Notes under the pieces: generated by a model
The model's database searches: none
The model's input: only the letters and a program-made list of their open reading frames with translations
Told to the model about the DNA's origin: nothing
Part shown: positions 16,348-24,721 of the stretch, one piece after another
Layout: every line of letters starts with the position of its first letter
Numbering within the stretch: position 1 is the stretch's first letter
Assembly: GCA_029259695.1 (NCBI GenBank)
Contig: JAJDEQ010000205.1
Location: forward strand, 1 to 64,000
Direction of reading: 5' to 3'
Source of the DNA: Planctomycetota bacterium
GTDB taxonomy: Bacteria > Planctomycetota > B15-G4
DNA length: 64,000 bases
Made by a program: the position numbers and the translations under genes

Positions 16348-17922
16348 ATGTCCGCACAGATTCGCTACGGCCTCCGCGCGCTCTCCGTCCTGGCGCTGCT
16401 CTCGCTCACCACCGCATCGGCCCAGATCCTCATCGGCCCGCCCGCGGGCCACGCCGTCGACAACGCCGAGCAGGTGCACGCCGGTGACCTGAACGGCGAC
16501 GGCCACCTCGACCTCTTCGTCGTGCCCGACATGATGGTCTTCAGCGACAACTTCGCCTACTCGGTCGCGCTGGGGAACGGCGACGGGACGTTCGCGGCGG
16601 CCACGGTCACGAGCACGCAAAGCTCGTACTGGGGCCGCGGCGAACTCGCCGACCTCGACGACGACGGCGACCTCGACTTCATCGTGCCCGCGGACACCCA
16701 GTTCCTCGATCCCCACGTGCGCGTGCTCCTCGGCGCCGGCGACGGCACCTTCCCCACGGTGATGACACTGGGTGCGGAGCTGTTCAGCGGCTCGGTGTGC
16801 GTCGTGCGCGATCTCAACGACGACGGCGACCTGGACATCATCAAGGCTGTGTCCGGCTTCGGCTCGTCCACGCTCAAGGTGTACCTCGCCGACGGGAACG
16901 CGCCCAGCGGCTACGTCGAGCGGTCTGCCTTGACCGTGGGCGGCAGCGCCATCCTCGAGTTCATCTCCGACGTCGACACCGCCGACCTGGACGGCGACGG
17001 CTTCCTGGAGATCGTCGCCACCAGTTTCGACTCCATCGGTGGCACGGCCACGCTGTGCGTCCTGGATGCGCTCGGCCCGGCAACCTGGGCCGCGCAGGTC
17101 ACCAGCGCGCTGCCGCAACCCCCCAACGCCCTGGCGCTCACCGACCTCGACGGGAACGGCGACGTCGACGCGGTCGTACGGGACGTGACCGGCAACGTGC
17201 TCGCGCTGCTCGGCAACGGCGACACCACCTTCGCACCAGCGATCACCACCTCGGTGGGGCCGGGCACGAGCACGAGCGCGATCCCGGACATCGCGGTCGG
17301 CGACCTCGATGCCGACGGCACGCCCGACGTGATCGTCCCGCTCGGTTCGGAGACGACGGTGCTGCGCGGCCTGGGCGACGGCACGTTCACGCCGGTCGTC
17401 GTGAGCCACACGTACGTCGCTCAGGACGTGGCCTTGGGCGACCTCGACGAGGACGGCGACATCGACCTGGCCGTGGCCGGGGCCACCGACTGCGGCGGCG
17501 GCGACTGCCCGGGCCAGGTGTTCGTCCTCAGCAACGAGACCTACCCGGCGGGCTCACCGTTCACGGATCTCGGCGAACAGCTCGAAGGCGCGAACGGTTA
17601 CCCGATCCACATCGCCAGCGGCACGCTGGCCACGCACACGCCGTTCCTGTTCGACGTGTTCAACGCGCCGCCGCTCTCGACGGCCTTCGTGGTGGTCGGC
17701 GTGAGCGAACTCTCCGCTCCGTTCAAGGGCGGGACGCTGGTGCCGAACCCGGATGTGATCGTGGCCCTGCCCACCGACGCCGCGGGCCGCACGGCCGCCG
17801 GCGGGCTGTGGCCGGGCACCGTGCCGTCGGGCCTCACGCTCTGGCTCCAGTGGTGGTTCAACGACGTGGGCGGTGTGGCCGGCAAGTCGTCGACGTCCGC
17901 GCTGCGGGCGCTCACGCCGTAG
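16348..17922 (+). CDS. secreted FG-GAP/VCBS repeat protein with conserved C-terminal domain
   Basis: Translation from the ATG at 16348 gives 524 aa with a signal peptide (SVLALLSLTTASAQ). At least seven Ca2+-binding loops of the form DLNGDGHLDLF, DLDDDGDLDFIVP and DLDADGTPDVIVP mark a seven-bladed FG-GAP/integrin-like beta-propeller. The last ~115 residues carry the shared domain (VVVGVSELSAPFKGGTLVP, then LTLWLQWWFND). The longer frame upstream lacks a signal peptide at its start and is rejected. The 3' end overlaps the convergent gene by 11 bp. Confidence 0.85.
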   Translation: MSAQIRYGLRALSVLALLSLTTASAQILIGPPAGHAVDNAEQVHAGDLNGDGHLDLFVVPDMMVFSDNFAYSVALGNGDGTFAAATVTSTQSSYWGRGELADLDDDGDLDFIVPADTQFLDPHVRVLLGAGDGTFPTVMTLGAELFSGSVCVVRDLNDDGDLDIIKAVSGFGSSTLKVYLADGNAPSGYVERSALTVGGSAILEFISDVDTADLDGDGFLEIVATSFDSIGGTATLCVLDALGPATWAAQVTSALPQPPNALALTDLDGNGDVDAVVRDVTGNVLALLGNGDTTFAPAITTSVGPGTSTSAIPDIAVGDLDADGTPDVIVPLGSETTVLRGLGDGTFTPVVVSHTYVAQDVALGDLDEDGDIDLAVAGATDCGGGDCPGQVFVLSNETYPAGSPFTDLGEQLEGANGYPIHIASGTLATHTPFLFDVFNAPPLSTAFVVVGVSELSAPFKGGTLVPNPDVIVALPTDAAGRTAAGGLWPGTVPSGLTLWLQWWFNDVGGVAGKSSTSALRALTP

Positions 17923-18376
17923 AACCTGCGCCTGCTCCTGACTCCGCCGTGCGCGCCGCCGCCTGCGCGCGACGTTGGAGCAGTCGCTCGAGCGCGTAGC
18001 AGCCCGCGAGCGTGACGGCGTAGGCCACGATGTCCCACGGATCGAAGGTGCCCTGTGTGCCCGACAGGATCGTGCCGCTCAGGTCGAAGCGCTGGCACCA
18101 CTCCCAGACGACTCCCAACAGCAGGACCGTCACCACGGTCGCCTCGGCGGGCGCTCGGGCGCGGGCAAACACCGTTCGTCGCCAGCCCCACCAGATCCAC
18201 GCCGTGCCGAGCACGTCGGCGCCGTAACTCGTGAGCCAACCGGGGTGCTGCCCACCCCGCTGGAGATGGATGATGTAGGCGATCGGCGCCAGGATGGCGA
18301 CGTTGACCCAGTCCAGGATGCGCACCGCACGAGCACCGAGCGTCCTGTGCAACCTCGGCTCGACGTCGTCGCTCAT
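17912..18376 (-). CDS. VanZ/DUF2809-like membrane protein
   Basis: The 154-aa protein has about four transmembrane segments and a near-C-terminal GTFDPWDIVAYAVTLAGCYALERL. This resembles the FDxxDxxAxxxG motif of VanZ-like and DUF2809-like proteins. It probably sits in the inner membrane; its substrate is unknown. It is convergent with, and slightly overlaps, the FG-GAP gene. Confidence 0.55.
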   Translation of the reverse strand: MSDDVEPRLHRTLGARAVRILDWVNVAILAPIAYIIHLQRGGQHPGWLTSYGADVLGTAWIWWGWRRTVFARARAPAEATVVTVLLLGVVWEWCQRFDLSGTILSGTQGTFDPWDIVAYAVTLAGCYALERLLQRRAQAAARTAESGAGAGSTA

Positions 18377-18484
18377 GCCTTCGACTCCAGGTCGCGACTC
18401 CGCCGGCGCGGCGCGAGACGCGCGGGCCCGCTCAGCCTTCGGGGAGCGGCCGATGAACCGCGATCATGGCGACGCGTCGCGCGC

Positions 18485-18844
18485 CTACCGAAGCGATGGC
18501 GGCGGAAGCACCGCCTCACAATACATGCACTTCTTGTGACGCAGGTTGTTCATGCGGCTGCACGCGGGGCAGGCGACGCCCTTGGGCTTGTGCTTCCCGT
18601 CCGCGACGCCGTCGCGCAGGTCGACTCGTTCGATGGACTCGACGAGTTCCTCCTCCGTGAGACCCACGCGATCTCGGATCAGCTCCCACATCGCTGTGCA
18701 GGCAAGCGTGAGGCGGCCGACCCGTTCCTCGAGCTCCTCGAGGGTGGCGCCAGCCCGGCGCGCGTCCCGCTTTGCGTCGGATGCGTCATTGGCGGCGACC
18801 CGGATCTTGCGGTGCAAGACGTAGTCGATGATCTGGTCTTCCAC
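18485..18844 (-). CDS. small protein with C-terminal zinc ribbon
   Basis: A GTG start opposite 18842-18844 is preceded by a strong Shine-Dalgarno (AGGAGGTAGC), so the longer frame to 18898 is rejected. The 119-aa product is helical (DEVxxxx-type charged helices such as TLEELEERVGRL and LTEEELVESIERV). It ends with two knuckles CPAC and CMYC, a zinc ribbon. It probably dimerises and binds a partner; the family is not recognised. Confidence 0.65.
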   Translation of the reverse strand: MEDQIIDYVLHRKIRVAANDASDAKRDARRAGATLEELEERVGRLTLACTAMWELIRDRVGLTEEELVESIERVDLRDGVADGKHKPKGVACPACSRMNNLRHKKCMYCEAVLPPPSLR

Positions 18845-18990
18845 GCTACCTCCTGTCGCCTGGCGGCCCTGTGGTTCCGCAATCCGGCACGACAGCACCG
18901 GCCCGCGGCACGCGCCCGTCGAGCGGCGCTGCCCAAGGCTCTTGGTCGGTCACCTGCACAGCTCCTGATCGCCCGCCCAACGCCTCGCCG

Positions 18991-19185
18991 TCACGCGTCG
19001 CCTCCTCCATGGGCGCCTTCATCGGATCGACTGCTCATCACTGATCCGATCGCTGCCCCGATGGCAATGCCGAGCGCAACACCAATCCCCGCATCACCAA
19101 AGGCTGCGCCGAGAGCAGCGCCAAGAGCGACGCCTGTGCCGACCCACACTCCAAGGGTCGTCTTGTCCGTCTGAGATTCGCTCAT
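18991..19185 (-). CDS. small glycine-zipper membrane protein
   Basis: From the ATG at 19185 the 64-aa product reads MSESQTDKTTLGVWVGTGVALG and continues with GxxxG/AxxxG spacing (ALGAAFGDAGIGVALGIAIGAAIG), a glycine-zipper transmembrane hairpin. Such peptides insert in membranes or outer envelopes. Function is unknown. Confidence 0.55.
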   Translation of the reverse strand: MSESQTDKTTLGVWVGTGVALGAALGAAFGDAGIGVALGIAIGAAIGSVMSSRSDEGAHGGGDA

Positions 19186-19311
19186 TCGCCGATGCTCACT
19201 CGAACTCAGCTCCCGGCGTTGAGAATCGCTTGAACAAGCTGCGCCGGCAAGCGGCGTGACGAGATACCTCATACCTCAGCCTGCTGGTGTCGGGTCGGCT
19301 GTGGCAGCTCC

Positions 19312-20283
19312 CTACCCCCCGAGGTCCACCCGCAGCACTATCGGGTCCACCAGGCTGTCCAGACCGACATCGGCCTCACCCGTGTAGATCGCGCGGAACA
19401 ACTGGATCTGGCTGTTCGCGATGACGTAGATGGCGTCGCCCACCACCGCGCCGGTCGTCGGTTGGTGGTAGGCCGGGTGTGTGGGGAGCAGCGGCTCCAC
19501 CTCGACGACGCGATCCAGCGCGGCGTTCAGGTGGTAGCGGGTGACGCCGTGGCCTTCGGCGCCGGGCCATACCGCGACCAGACTCTGGTCCACGAAGTAC
19601 AGACCATCGGCGAACGCGCGCACGCCCTCCGGCAACTCCACGTAGCGGACCCGGCCCTCGTCGGGGTCGATCCGGCCGATGCGACCGTCGAGCGCCACGA
19701 ACAGCACACCCCCATCCTCCGACCACGTGATCCCGTTCGGCCACGGCATCTGAGCAGGTGCCGCGAACAGCTCGAGCGTGTCCCGCTCCCCATCGATGCG
19801 GTAGATCGCCGCCCCGTCGCTGTCCGTCGCGTAGACCGTCCCGTCCCCCGTCACGGTCAGATCGTTCAGGAAGTGACTGCGGCCGTCGGAGCTGAGCAGG
19901 TAGCGCTTGATCAGCGCGCCCGAGGTCAGGTCGTACTTGAAGATGCCCGCGCTCCCCACCCCCTCCGCGTCCATGTCCTGCATGGGCATGCCCACGCCGG
20001 CGTGACTGCTGGCCGCCCAGAGCACGCGACGCGAAGGGTCGACGCACAGGCCGAGCACTCCCCATAGGCCCTTGTCAGCGGGGCCGACGAAGTCGCGGGC
20101 CTGGCCGTCCGCATCGACGCGGACGATCTTGCGGAGGTTCGTGCTGCCGACGTAGAAGGCCTCGTCGACCGGGTCGTAGGCGATCCCCTCCGGAACGAGG
20201 TGCGGATCCGGAATCGTGAAGGCGACCTCGACCGGTGCTTGTGCACATCCGGCGATTAGTAAGAGGAAGATGAGTCTCGGCAT
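19312..20283 (-). CDS. SMP-30/NHL-type beta-propeller lipoprotein
   Basis: The ATG at 20283 gives 323 aa with a lipoprotein signal (MPRLIFLLLIAGCAQ). Repeated blades follow, such as PEGIAYDPVDEAFYVGS, HFLNDLTVTGDGTVYATDSDGAAIYRID and MPWPNGITWSEDGGVLFVAL, as in SMP-30/gluconolactonase and NHL proteins. The FLNDL and PNGI turns match metal-site regions of SMP-30 lactonases, but an enzymatic role is not proven. A degenerate copy of its central and C-terminal part lies at 26276-26870. Confidence 0.75.
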   Translation of the reverse strand: MPRLIFLLLIAGCAQAPVEVAFTIPDPHLVPEGIAYDPVDEAFYVGSTNLRKIVRVDADGQARDFVGPADKGLWGVLGLCVDPSRRVLWAASSHAGVGMPMQDMDAEGVGSAGIFKYDLTSGALIKRYLLSSDGRSHFLNDLTVTGDGTVYATDSDGAAIYRIDGERDTLELFAAPAQMPWPNGITWSEDGGVLFVALDGRIGRIDPDEGRVRYVELPEGVRAFADGLYFVDQSLVAVWPGAEGHGVTRYHLNAALDRVVEVEPLLPTHPAYHQPTTGAVVGDAIYVIANSQIQLFRAIYTGEADVGLDSLVDPIVLRVDLGG

Positions 20284-20391
20284 TGGGGAGGCTCTTGGGG
20301 GCTCACGATGATTCGACACCTGGGAACGACTCCGGCCCATTGGCGCGAGACTCCTCAGGTGATCGAGAGGCGGTTGGGCCCATGACGCACC

Positions 20392-20733
20392 CTAGAAGAG
20401 GTACTCGAATCCCTCGCGTCCCATGATCAGCCAGATCGCCAGCCAGCCAACAACGGCTGTCGCCAAGCCGATGCGCCCCGAACGGAGTCTGAGGCTGACC
20501 AGGCTCAAGAGTGCCGACAGGGTGGATGCCGCCATGGGGAGCACCATGGCCATCAAGCCCTCGCCGAGAGAGGTCAATGGGAAGTCGAGCGCCATAGCCT
20601 GCTCGCGGACGCCCGCCCGCCCAGCCACGATCCACACCTGGAACAGCAGCGAACCGACGCCAAGCACGACTGCAAGCCATCCAGCGACACCCCTCACCCG
20701 TGGTTCTCCGTCTTGAGGCTCGCGCTTGTCCAC
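20392..20733 (-). CDS. small three-TM protein at a decayed attC boundary
   Basis: Coding potential is confined to the C-terminal part of a longer frame. I choose the GTG opposite 20731-20733 (VDKREPQDGEP), giving 113 aa. The three transmembrane spans include GWLAVVLGVGSLLFQVWIVAG and LATAVVGWLAIWLIMG. The start lies three bases beyond the decayed attC at 20736-20802, so this gene may be a former cassette gene. Function is unknown. Confidence 0.5.
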   Translation of the reverse strand: MDKREPQDGEPRVRGVAGWLAVVLGVGSLLFQVWIVAGRAGVREQAMALDFPLTSLGEGLMAMVLPMAASTLSALLSLVSLRLRSGRIGLATAVVGWLAIWLIMGREGFEYLF

Positions 20734-20735
20734 CG

Positions 20736-20802
20736 CACGGACGCTGTTGCGGTTCGGCTGCGGGCCGCGCAGCGGACCGTCCGCTCCAAGGACTTGTTGG
20801 GC
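20736..20802 (-). repeat. decayed attC recombination site
   Basis: On the minus strand it begins GCCCAAC (a valid R'') and has the same length (67 bp) and internal layout as the intact site at 26888-26954. The central ~24 bp around GCGGACGGTCCGC are nearly identical between the two. The R' position reads GTCCGTG instead of GTTRRRY, so the site is probably inactive. A minus-strand gene ends just before it and another starts just after it, as in cassette arrays. Confidence 0.6.
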
Positions 20803-20824
20803 GGCACGTGGCTGCTCATGGGGT

Positions 20825-21079
20825 CTACTTCGCCTTTCGCCTCGGGCGCTCCCGTAGGTCACGGACAGACTGAGAATCCTGCGTCTCCTGCTCTGCAAGC
20901 GCCCAGCCCGCCTCACCGTGTTCGTCGATGGCTTGCGCAGCCCACAGAGTGATAGTCCCACAGAAGATGTTGGATCGATCTGCCTCGATCGATCCAACAT
21001 GCTTGCGAACGGCATCGGCCGCCTCTGTCGACAGGTCGTCGGAAGCACCAGCGCTCGCGGCCAAGATCACTGCCAGCAT
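20825..21079 (-). CDS. 84-aa hypothetical protein, cassette-like
   Basis: The ATG at 21079 follows AAGGAGAGCGAG, a good Shine-Dalgarno, so I reject the longer frame to 21256. The product begins MLAVILAASAGAS and continues with helical polar sequence (STEAADAVRKHVGSIEAD, ITLWAAQAIDEHGEAGWALAEQE). The gene is followed within 22 bp by the decayed attC, the usual cassette arrangement. No family is recognised. A perfect 14-bp inverted repeat lies inside it. Confidence 0.55.
   Translation of the reverse strand: MLAVILAASAGASDDLSTEAADAVRKHVGSIEADRSNIFCGTITLWAAQAIDEHGEAGWALAEQETQDSQSVRDLRERPRRKAK
20967..21000. repeat. perfect 14-bp inverted repeat inside a coding region
   Basis: Left arm 20967-20980 and right arm 20987-21000 are perfect reverse complements with a 6-nt loop (TGCCTC). 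The arms include GATCGATC. The structure could form in mRNA of the 84-aa gene or act as a protein-binding palindrome. Confidence 0.7.
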
Positions 21080-21423
21080 CTCGCTCTCCTTCGATTCACG
21101 AGCAACGGGATTCCCCGAGCACGGTGCGCTCGGGCCCAAAGCGTCGGTGGATCCGGGCACTCTAGTCGGCCCAAGCAGCTCGGTGGTCGGCTGTCCTCCG
21201 AAGGCAACGCCTACGACGGCGAACCGGCCCTCGCCGTGCGCGATCTCGCCTCCCAACTCGGGCTGGAACGGATCGAGCAGCGCGTGCTGTTCCTCGCAGC
21301 GGGACTACGCAAGATCACCATGGACTGCACCGAGAACTCCTCGCACGATCCCAGGTGAAAGGACGTGGGGTGTCGACACAATCGTGCTCGGCTGGCGTCC
21401 ATTCAGACCTTGGGGGACAAACG
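21080..21423. other. intergenic, no supported gene
   Basis: Open frames exist on both strands but none has a recognisable domain or a good start. The stretch holds the upstream region of the 84-aa minus-strand gene and of the plus-strand lipoprotein starting at 21424 (GGGGGACAAACG before its ATG). Confidence 0.4.
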
Positions 21424-22174
21424 ATGAACCGCAGTCAAACTGCCGTGCGGAGACACGCCGGCGCGTACGTCACCTTGACCTTGGTCCTTCTCGCGCTTGG
21501 CCTTGGTGCCTGTGGTGCCACCAAATGCGTCGGCCTGACTCGAACCGGTGACGACTTCTCGCTATATGCAGTCAAGGACACGGAAGGCGACCCCCTCACC
21601 TTGAACCTCGGGCTGCCTGACAACATCTGCTGGGATGCTCTCGTGTTCCAGGACAACAAGCTCGTCTACACGTGCAGCGGCAGTGGCGTCGCGCAATCGG
21701 AGCCGCTTGTAGGAAGCGAACCCTGCGTCATTCCCGAGTCCGTTCAACACAATCGCATCCAGGTCGTGCTTGTGCCCTGCGACGGTGCCGAGGGACCGCC
21801 CGAGTTGTCGTTCGACGGCCCGCCGGGAGAGCTCGAGTCGCCGTCCGGCAACGTTCGAGGCCCTCGTGCCGGGCGAAGATGCCGGCCAACTGGTAGAGCC
21901 GGGCATTCATCTCATCGTGACGCAGCGCTCGTCGTCGGTGATCTTCGAGTCCTCCCTGCCGGCACGGTTCGGGGAGTTTCGGATCCTCATCGATGGCCAG
22001 GTCTACGCCGAGAAGGGCGACGAGACCTACACCAGCGGAGCCGGCCTCGATGGCGGCTGGACGCACATGCGGACCGAGCTCCCCTTGTCGTTCTTCGCCA
22101 ACGAGCCGGATGTCATCGTGCAACAGCGGAGCGCAGAAGAGGATGAGCTCACCTCGATCTTCGTGGAGTTCTAG
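21424..22174 (+). pseudogene. lipoprotein gene with single-base frameshift
   Basis: Frame one starts at 21424 with a lipoprotein signal (VLLALGLGACG) and codes a Cys-containing domain (LNLGLPDNICWDALVFQD, VLVPCDGAEGPPEL) up to about 21850. From there the coherent protein continues in the next frame (TFEALVPGEDAGQLVEPG, FRILIDGQVYAEKGDE, PLSFFANEPDVIVQQ) to a stop at 22174. Dropping one base near 21850 joins the two into about 249 aa. This is an inactivating mutation, an assembly error or, less likely, a programmed shift. The product family is unknown. Confidence 0.6.
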
Positions 22175-22241
22175 GGAGTTGCACGAAAGCGAGCAGGGAA
22201 TGGGTTCTCGCATTCTGGATCGGGGACGACGCGAGCACGAC

Positions 22242-23342
22242 ATGACGAAGCGCACATCGAAGGACCGATGGCAACCGGCCTGGCTGGCCCTGTCGGTGGC
22301 CGTGTCGCTGAGCCTGTCGGCCTGCGCGTCGGCACCGCCGGTTTCGTACCAGAGCACGCGCGGCGACATACGTGCGCACGACCTGGCGAGCGCCGAGCAA
22401 ACCGGCGCATGGCTCGACGATCTCCAGCCGGTCTTGGAGAGCTGGATACCCGATGCACGAACCGGGCGGCGGTTCGAGGTCTGGCGCATGGCCGACCATG
22501 AGTGGCCGGGGCCGGGCATCTTGCGCGAGCAACATCCACGCTACGGCCTCTGCTTGTCGGAGTCGGGCCAGATCCGGATACGGGACCAGCTCACGATCCC
22601 CCACATGGAGGAGATCGCCAGAGCACCCGAGTGGCGACTGCGCACCAAGGCAGTCCTCGCTCACGAACTCGTTCACGGACTGCTGGGCGACTCATGGCGC
22701 GGGCTTCCCCTCGTCGTCGAGGAGGGGCTCGCGGACTACCTGGCGGCTCGCGCCGTCCCGGAACTCGCTGGGGCCGAACGCACGACGGGGGCCCTGCCCC
22801 TGCTCTTGTTCGCCACGGATGAGCCTGTCCGCGTGTTCGCCACTGCCTCCGCCGGCGGTCACGTCGGGGCGGCGAGCGCCACCTTCATCCGCCCCGACCC
22901 GCTCCCGAGCCCCGACGCGTTCCTGTCCGTCGGCACCCGCACGTCGCAGCGCTGGAGCCATGAGGCCGAACGCGCCGGAAGGGCCTTGGGGTTCACGATC
23001 GTCGACCGGATCACGCAGCGCGGCGGGATCGAGCGACTCAACGAGCTTGCCTCAGCCGGCTGCGACTCGGCAGAGGGAATCACATCCTTGGACGCTCTGC
23101 TCGACGCCGCCGGCATCGACACCCTCGACACGAACACGTTCGTCCGCCTCGCACGCGGATTGCTCGACGAGCCGGATGCCCCTCGCTGGCTGGGTCTGGC
23201 CTTCGCAGAGATCCTCGACGACGCACAGGAGGACCTCCGGCAAAGCCTGGCGAGTGCAGGCGTGCCGGAGACGCCGGCCACGCTCCGCCTCGAGCTTCGC
23301 GCCGGCACGAGGATCTCGGCGGGGCGATTCGTGGTGCCGTAG
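22242..23342 (+). CDS. HExxH metallopeptidase-like lipoprotein
   Basis: The ATG at 22242 gives 366 aa with a lipoprotein signal (ALSVAVSLSLSACAS, Cys28). HELVH at 141-145 is a zincin motif. VVEEGLADYL at 158-167 supplies the likely third glutamate ligand, as in gluzincins. It is therefore predicted to be a periplasm-facing zinc peptidase or a derivative. The C-terminal half has no recognised domain. It follows the frameshifted lipoprotein by 67 bp and may be co-transcribed with it. Confidence 0.7.
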   Translation: MTKRTSKDRWQPAWLALSVAVSLSLSACASAPPVSYQSTRGDIRAHDLASAEQTGAWLDDLQPVLESWIPDARTGRRFEVWRMADHEWPGPGILREQHPRYGLCLSESGQIRIRDQLTIPHMEEIARAPEWRLRTKAVLAHELVHGLLGDSWRGLPLVVEEGLADYLAARAVPELAGAERTTGALPLLLFATDEPVRVFATASAGGHVGAASATFIRPDPLPSPDAFLSVGTRTSQRWSHEAERAGRALGFTIVDRITQRGGIERLNELASAGCDSAEGITSLDALLDAAGIDTLDTNTFVRLARGLLDEPDAPRWLGLAFAEILDDAQEDLRQSLASAGVPETPATLRLELRAGTRISAGRFVVP

Positions 23343-23393
23343 GGCCTGCGGCGTGCCGCGCCGCGGGCGGCTTCAAGCGGTTGGCGCCTGCGC

Positions 23394-24635
23394 CTAGCGC
23401 ACATCCCAACGTCCGACGCCGGCGAGGCCGCTGTAAAGCGTGCGCTCGAACGTCGTCAACAGCTCCAGCGCGCGCTCGTCGTAGAACGGGAGCAGCTGGA
23501 GCATGAGCACGACGCCGATGCCGTTCTGCGGATCGATCCAGAAGTGCGTGTTCGCGACGCCGCCCCAGCTCAGGCTGCCGGGCGGTCGGCCGCCGACGCT
23601 CTCCCCGACGCTGACCTGGAAGCCGAGCCCGAAGCCGTCCCGGCCCGCCCCGAGCGGGAACGCCTTCGCGATGTTCGGCATCACCGCCGGCTGCTCCACC
23701 ACCGTGATGCCCTCGAGCTGGTCCCGCGTCATCTCGTCGATGGTGGACTCTTCGACGAGCCTCACCTCTCCGCGCGCTCCCCGCCCCAGGATCAACTGCA
23801 CGAAGCGCGCATAGTCGCCCGCCGTCGAGAGCAGTCCCCCGTCGCCGCGGACGTCGGGTTCATACTCATCCGCTGTCGGCTCGCCCACCAGCCCGTCCTC
23901 ACCGCGCGTGTACATCGCCACCAGCCGGTCGCGATCCTCGGAGGCAAGATCGAACGACGTGTCCTCCATCCCCAACGGACCGGTCACGCGCAACGCGAAG
24001 AACTCGGGCAACGACTGCCCCGACACCTCCTCGATGATCCAGCCCAGGAACGCCGTGCTCATCCCGTACGTCCACTTCACTCCCGGATCGTGAAGTAACG
24101 GGCGCTCACGGCCGGGCAACGACGTCACCCTCGAAACCTCGAGCAGCGCAGCACTCGTGAACCCGTACCCGACACCGGATGTATGTCGCAGCAGGTCCCG
24201 GACCGTTACGGGCCGCGAAGTCGGCCGGGTCGTGACCGACGACGTCTCGGCCTCGACGCTCACCAGGACTTCACGCCCCTCGAGCTCGGGCAGGTAGTCG
24301 GAGGCGGGTGCATCGAGCGCCAGTCGCCCCTCTTCCGCCAGCATCAGGATGCCGACTGACGTCAGCGGCTTCGTCATCGACGCGATGCGGAAGATCGCGT
24401 CGGCCCGCATGGGCACGGCGCCTTCGGCATCCATCACGCCGGCGACCCCGGTGTAGAGGACGGTGTCGCGGTCGACGACGATGGCGACGACGCCGGGGAC
24501 ATCGCCTGCGGCTACGGCGGCGCGCAGGGTCTCGTCCAGGGCGAGGCTGGCGTGGTCATGCATGAGCGGAGAGCGCGGGCCGGTGACGCATGCCAGGGTC
24601 AAGGTGGTGACGACGGCAAGGCAGAGCGTTCGCAT
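23394..24635 (-). CDS. class C beta-lactamase-like serine hydrolase (lipoprotein)
   Basis: The 413-aa protein from the ATG at 24635 starts MRTLCLAVVTTLTLACVTG, with lipobox LAC. The catalytic SxxK is SMTK at residues 86-89, and Y190 of TYGMS is the likely second-motif Tyr. The fold matches PF00144 esterases and class C beta-lactamases (LLRHTSGVGYGF, LLSTAGDYARFVQLIL). Such lipoproteins are often esterases or DD-peptidases rather than lactamases. The frame is open to 24725, where it would overlap the TIR-PRTase stop, but the signal peptide favours 24635. Confidence 0.85.
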   Translation of the reverse strand: MRTLCLAVVTTLTLACVTGPRSPLMHDHASLALDETLRAAVAAGDVPGVVAIVVDRDTVLYTGVAGVMDAEGAVPMRADAIFRIASMTKPLTSVGILMLAEEGRLALDAPASDYLPELEGREVLVSVEAETSSVTTRPTSRPVTVRDLLRHTSGVGYGFTSAALLEVSRVTSLPGRERPLLHDPGVKWTYGMSTAFLGWIIEEVSGQSLPEFFALRVTGPLGMEDTSFDLASEDRDRLVAMYTRGEDGLVGEPTADEYEPDVRGDGGLLSTAGDYARFVQLILGRGARGEVRLVEESTIDEMTRDQLEGITVVEQPAVMPNIAKAFPLGAGRDGFGLGFQVSVGESVGGRPPGSLSWGGVANTHFWIDPQNGIGVVLMLQLLPFYDERALELLTTFERTLYSGLAGVGRWDVR

Positions 24636-24721
24636 GGAGTCCGCGGCTAGCCGGTCGATCGATCGACGGTGGTGTGCTGCCTCCCCATAGAGCAGTGCCG
24701 GGTTGGCCGGTGCGTCCCAGT

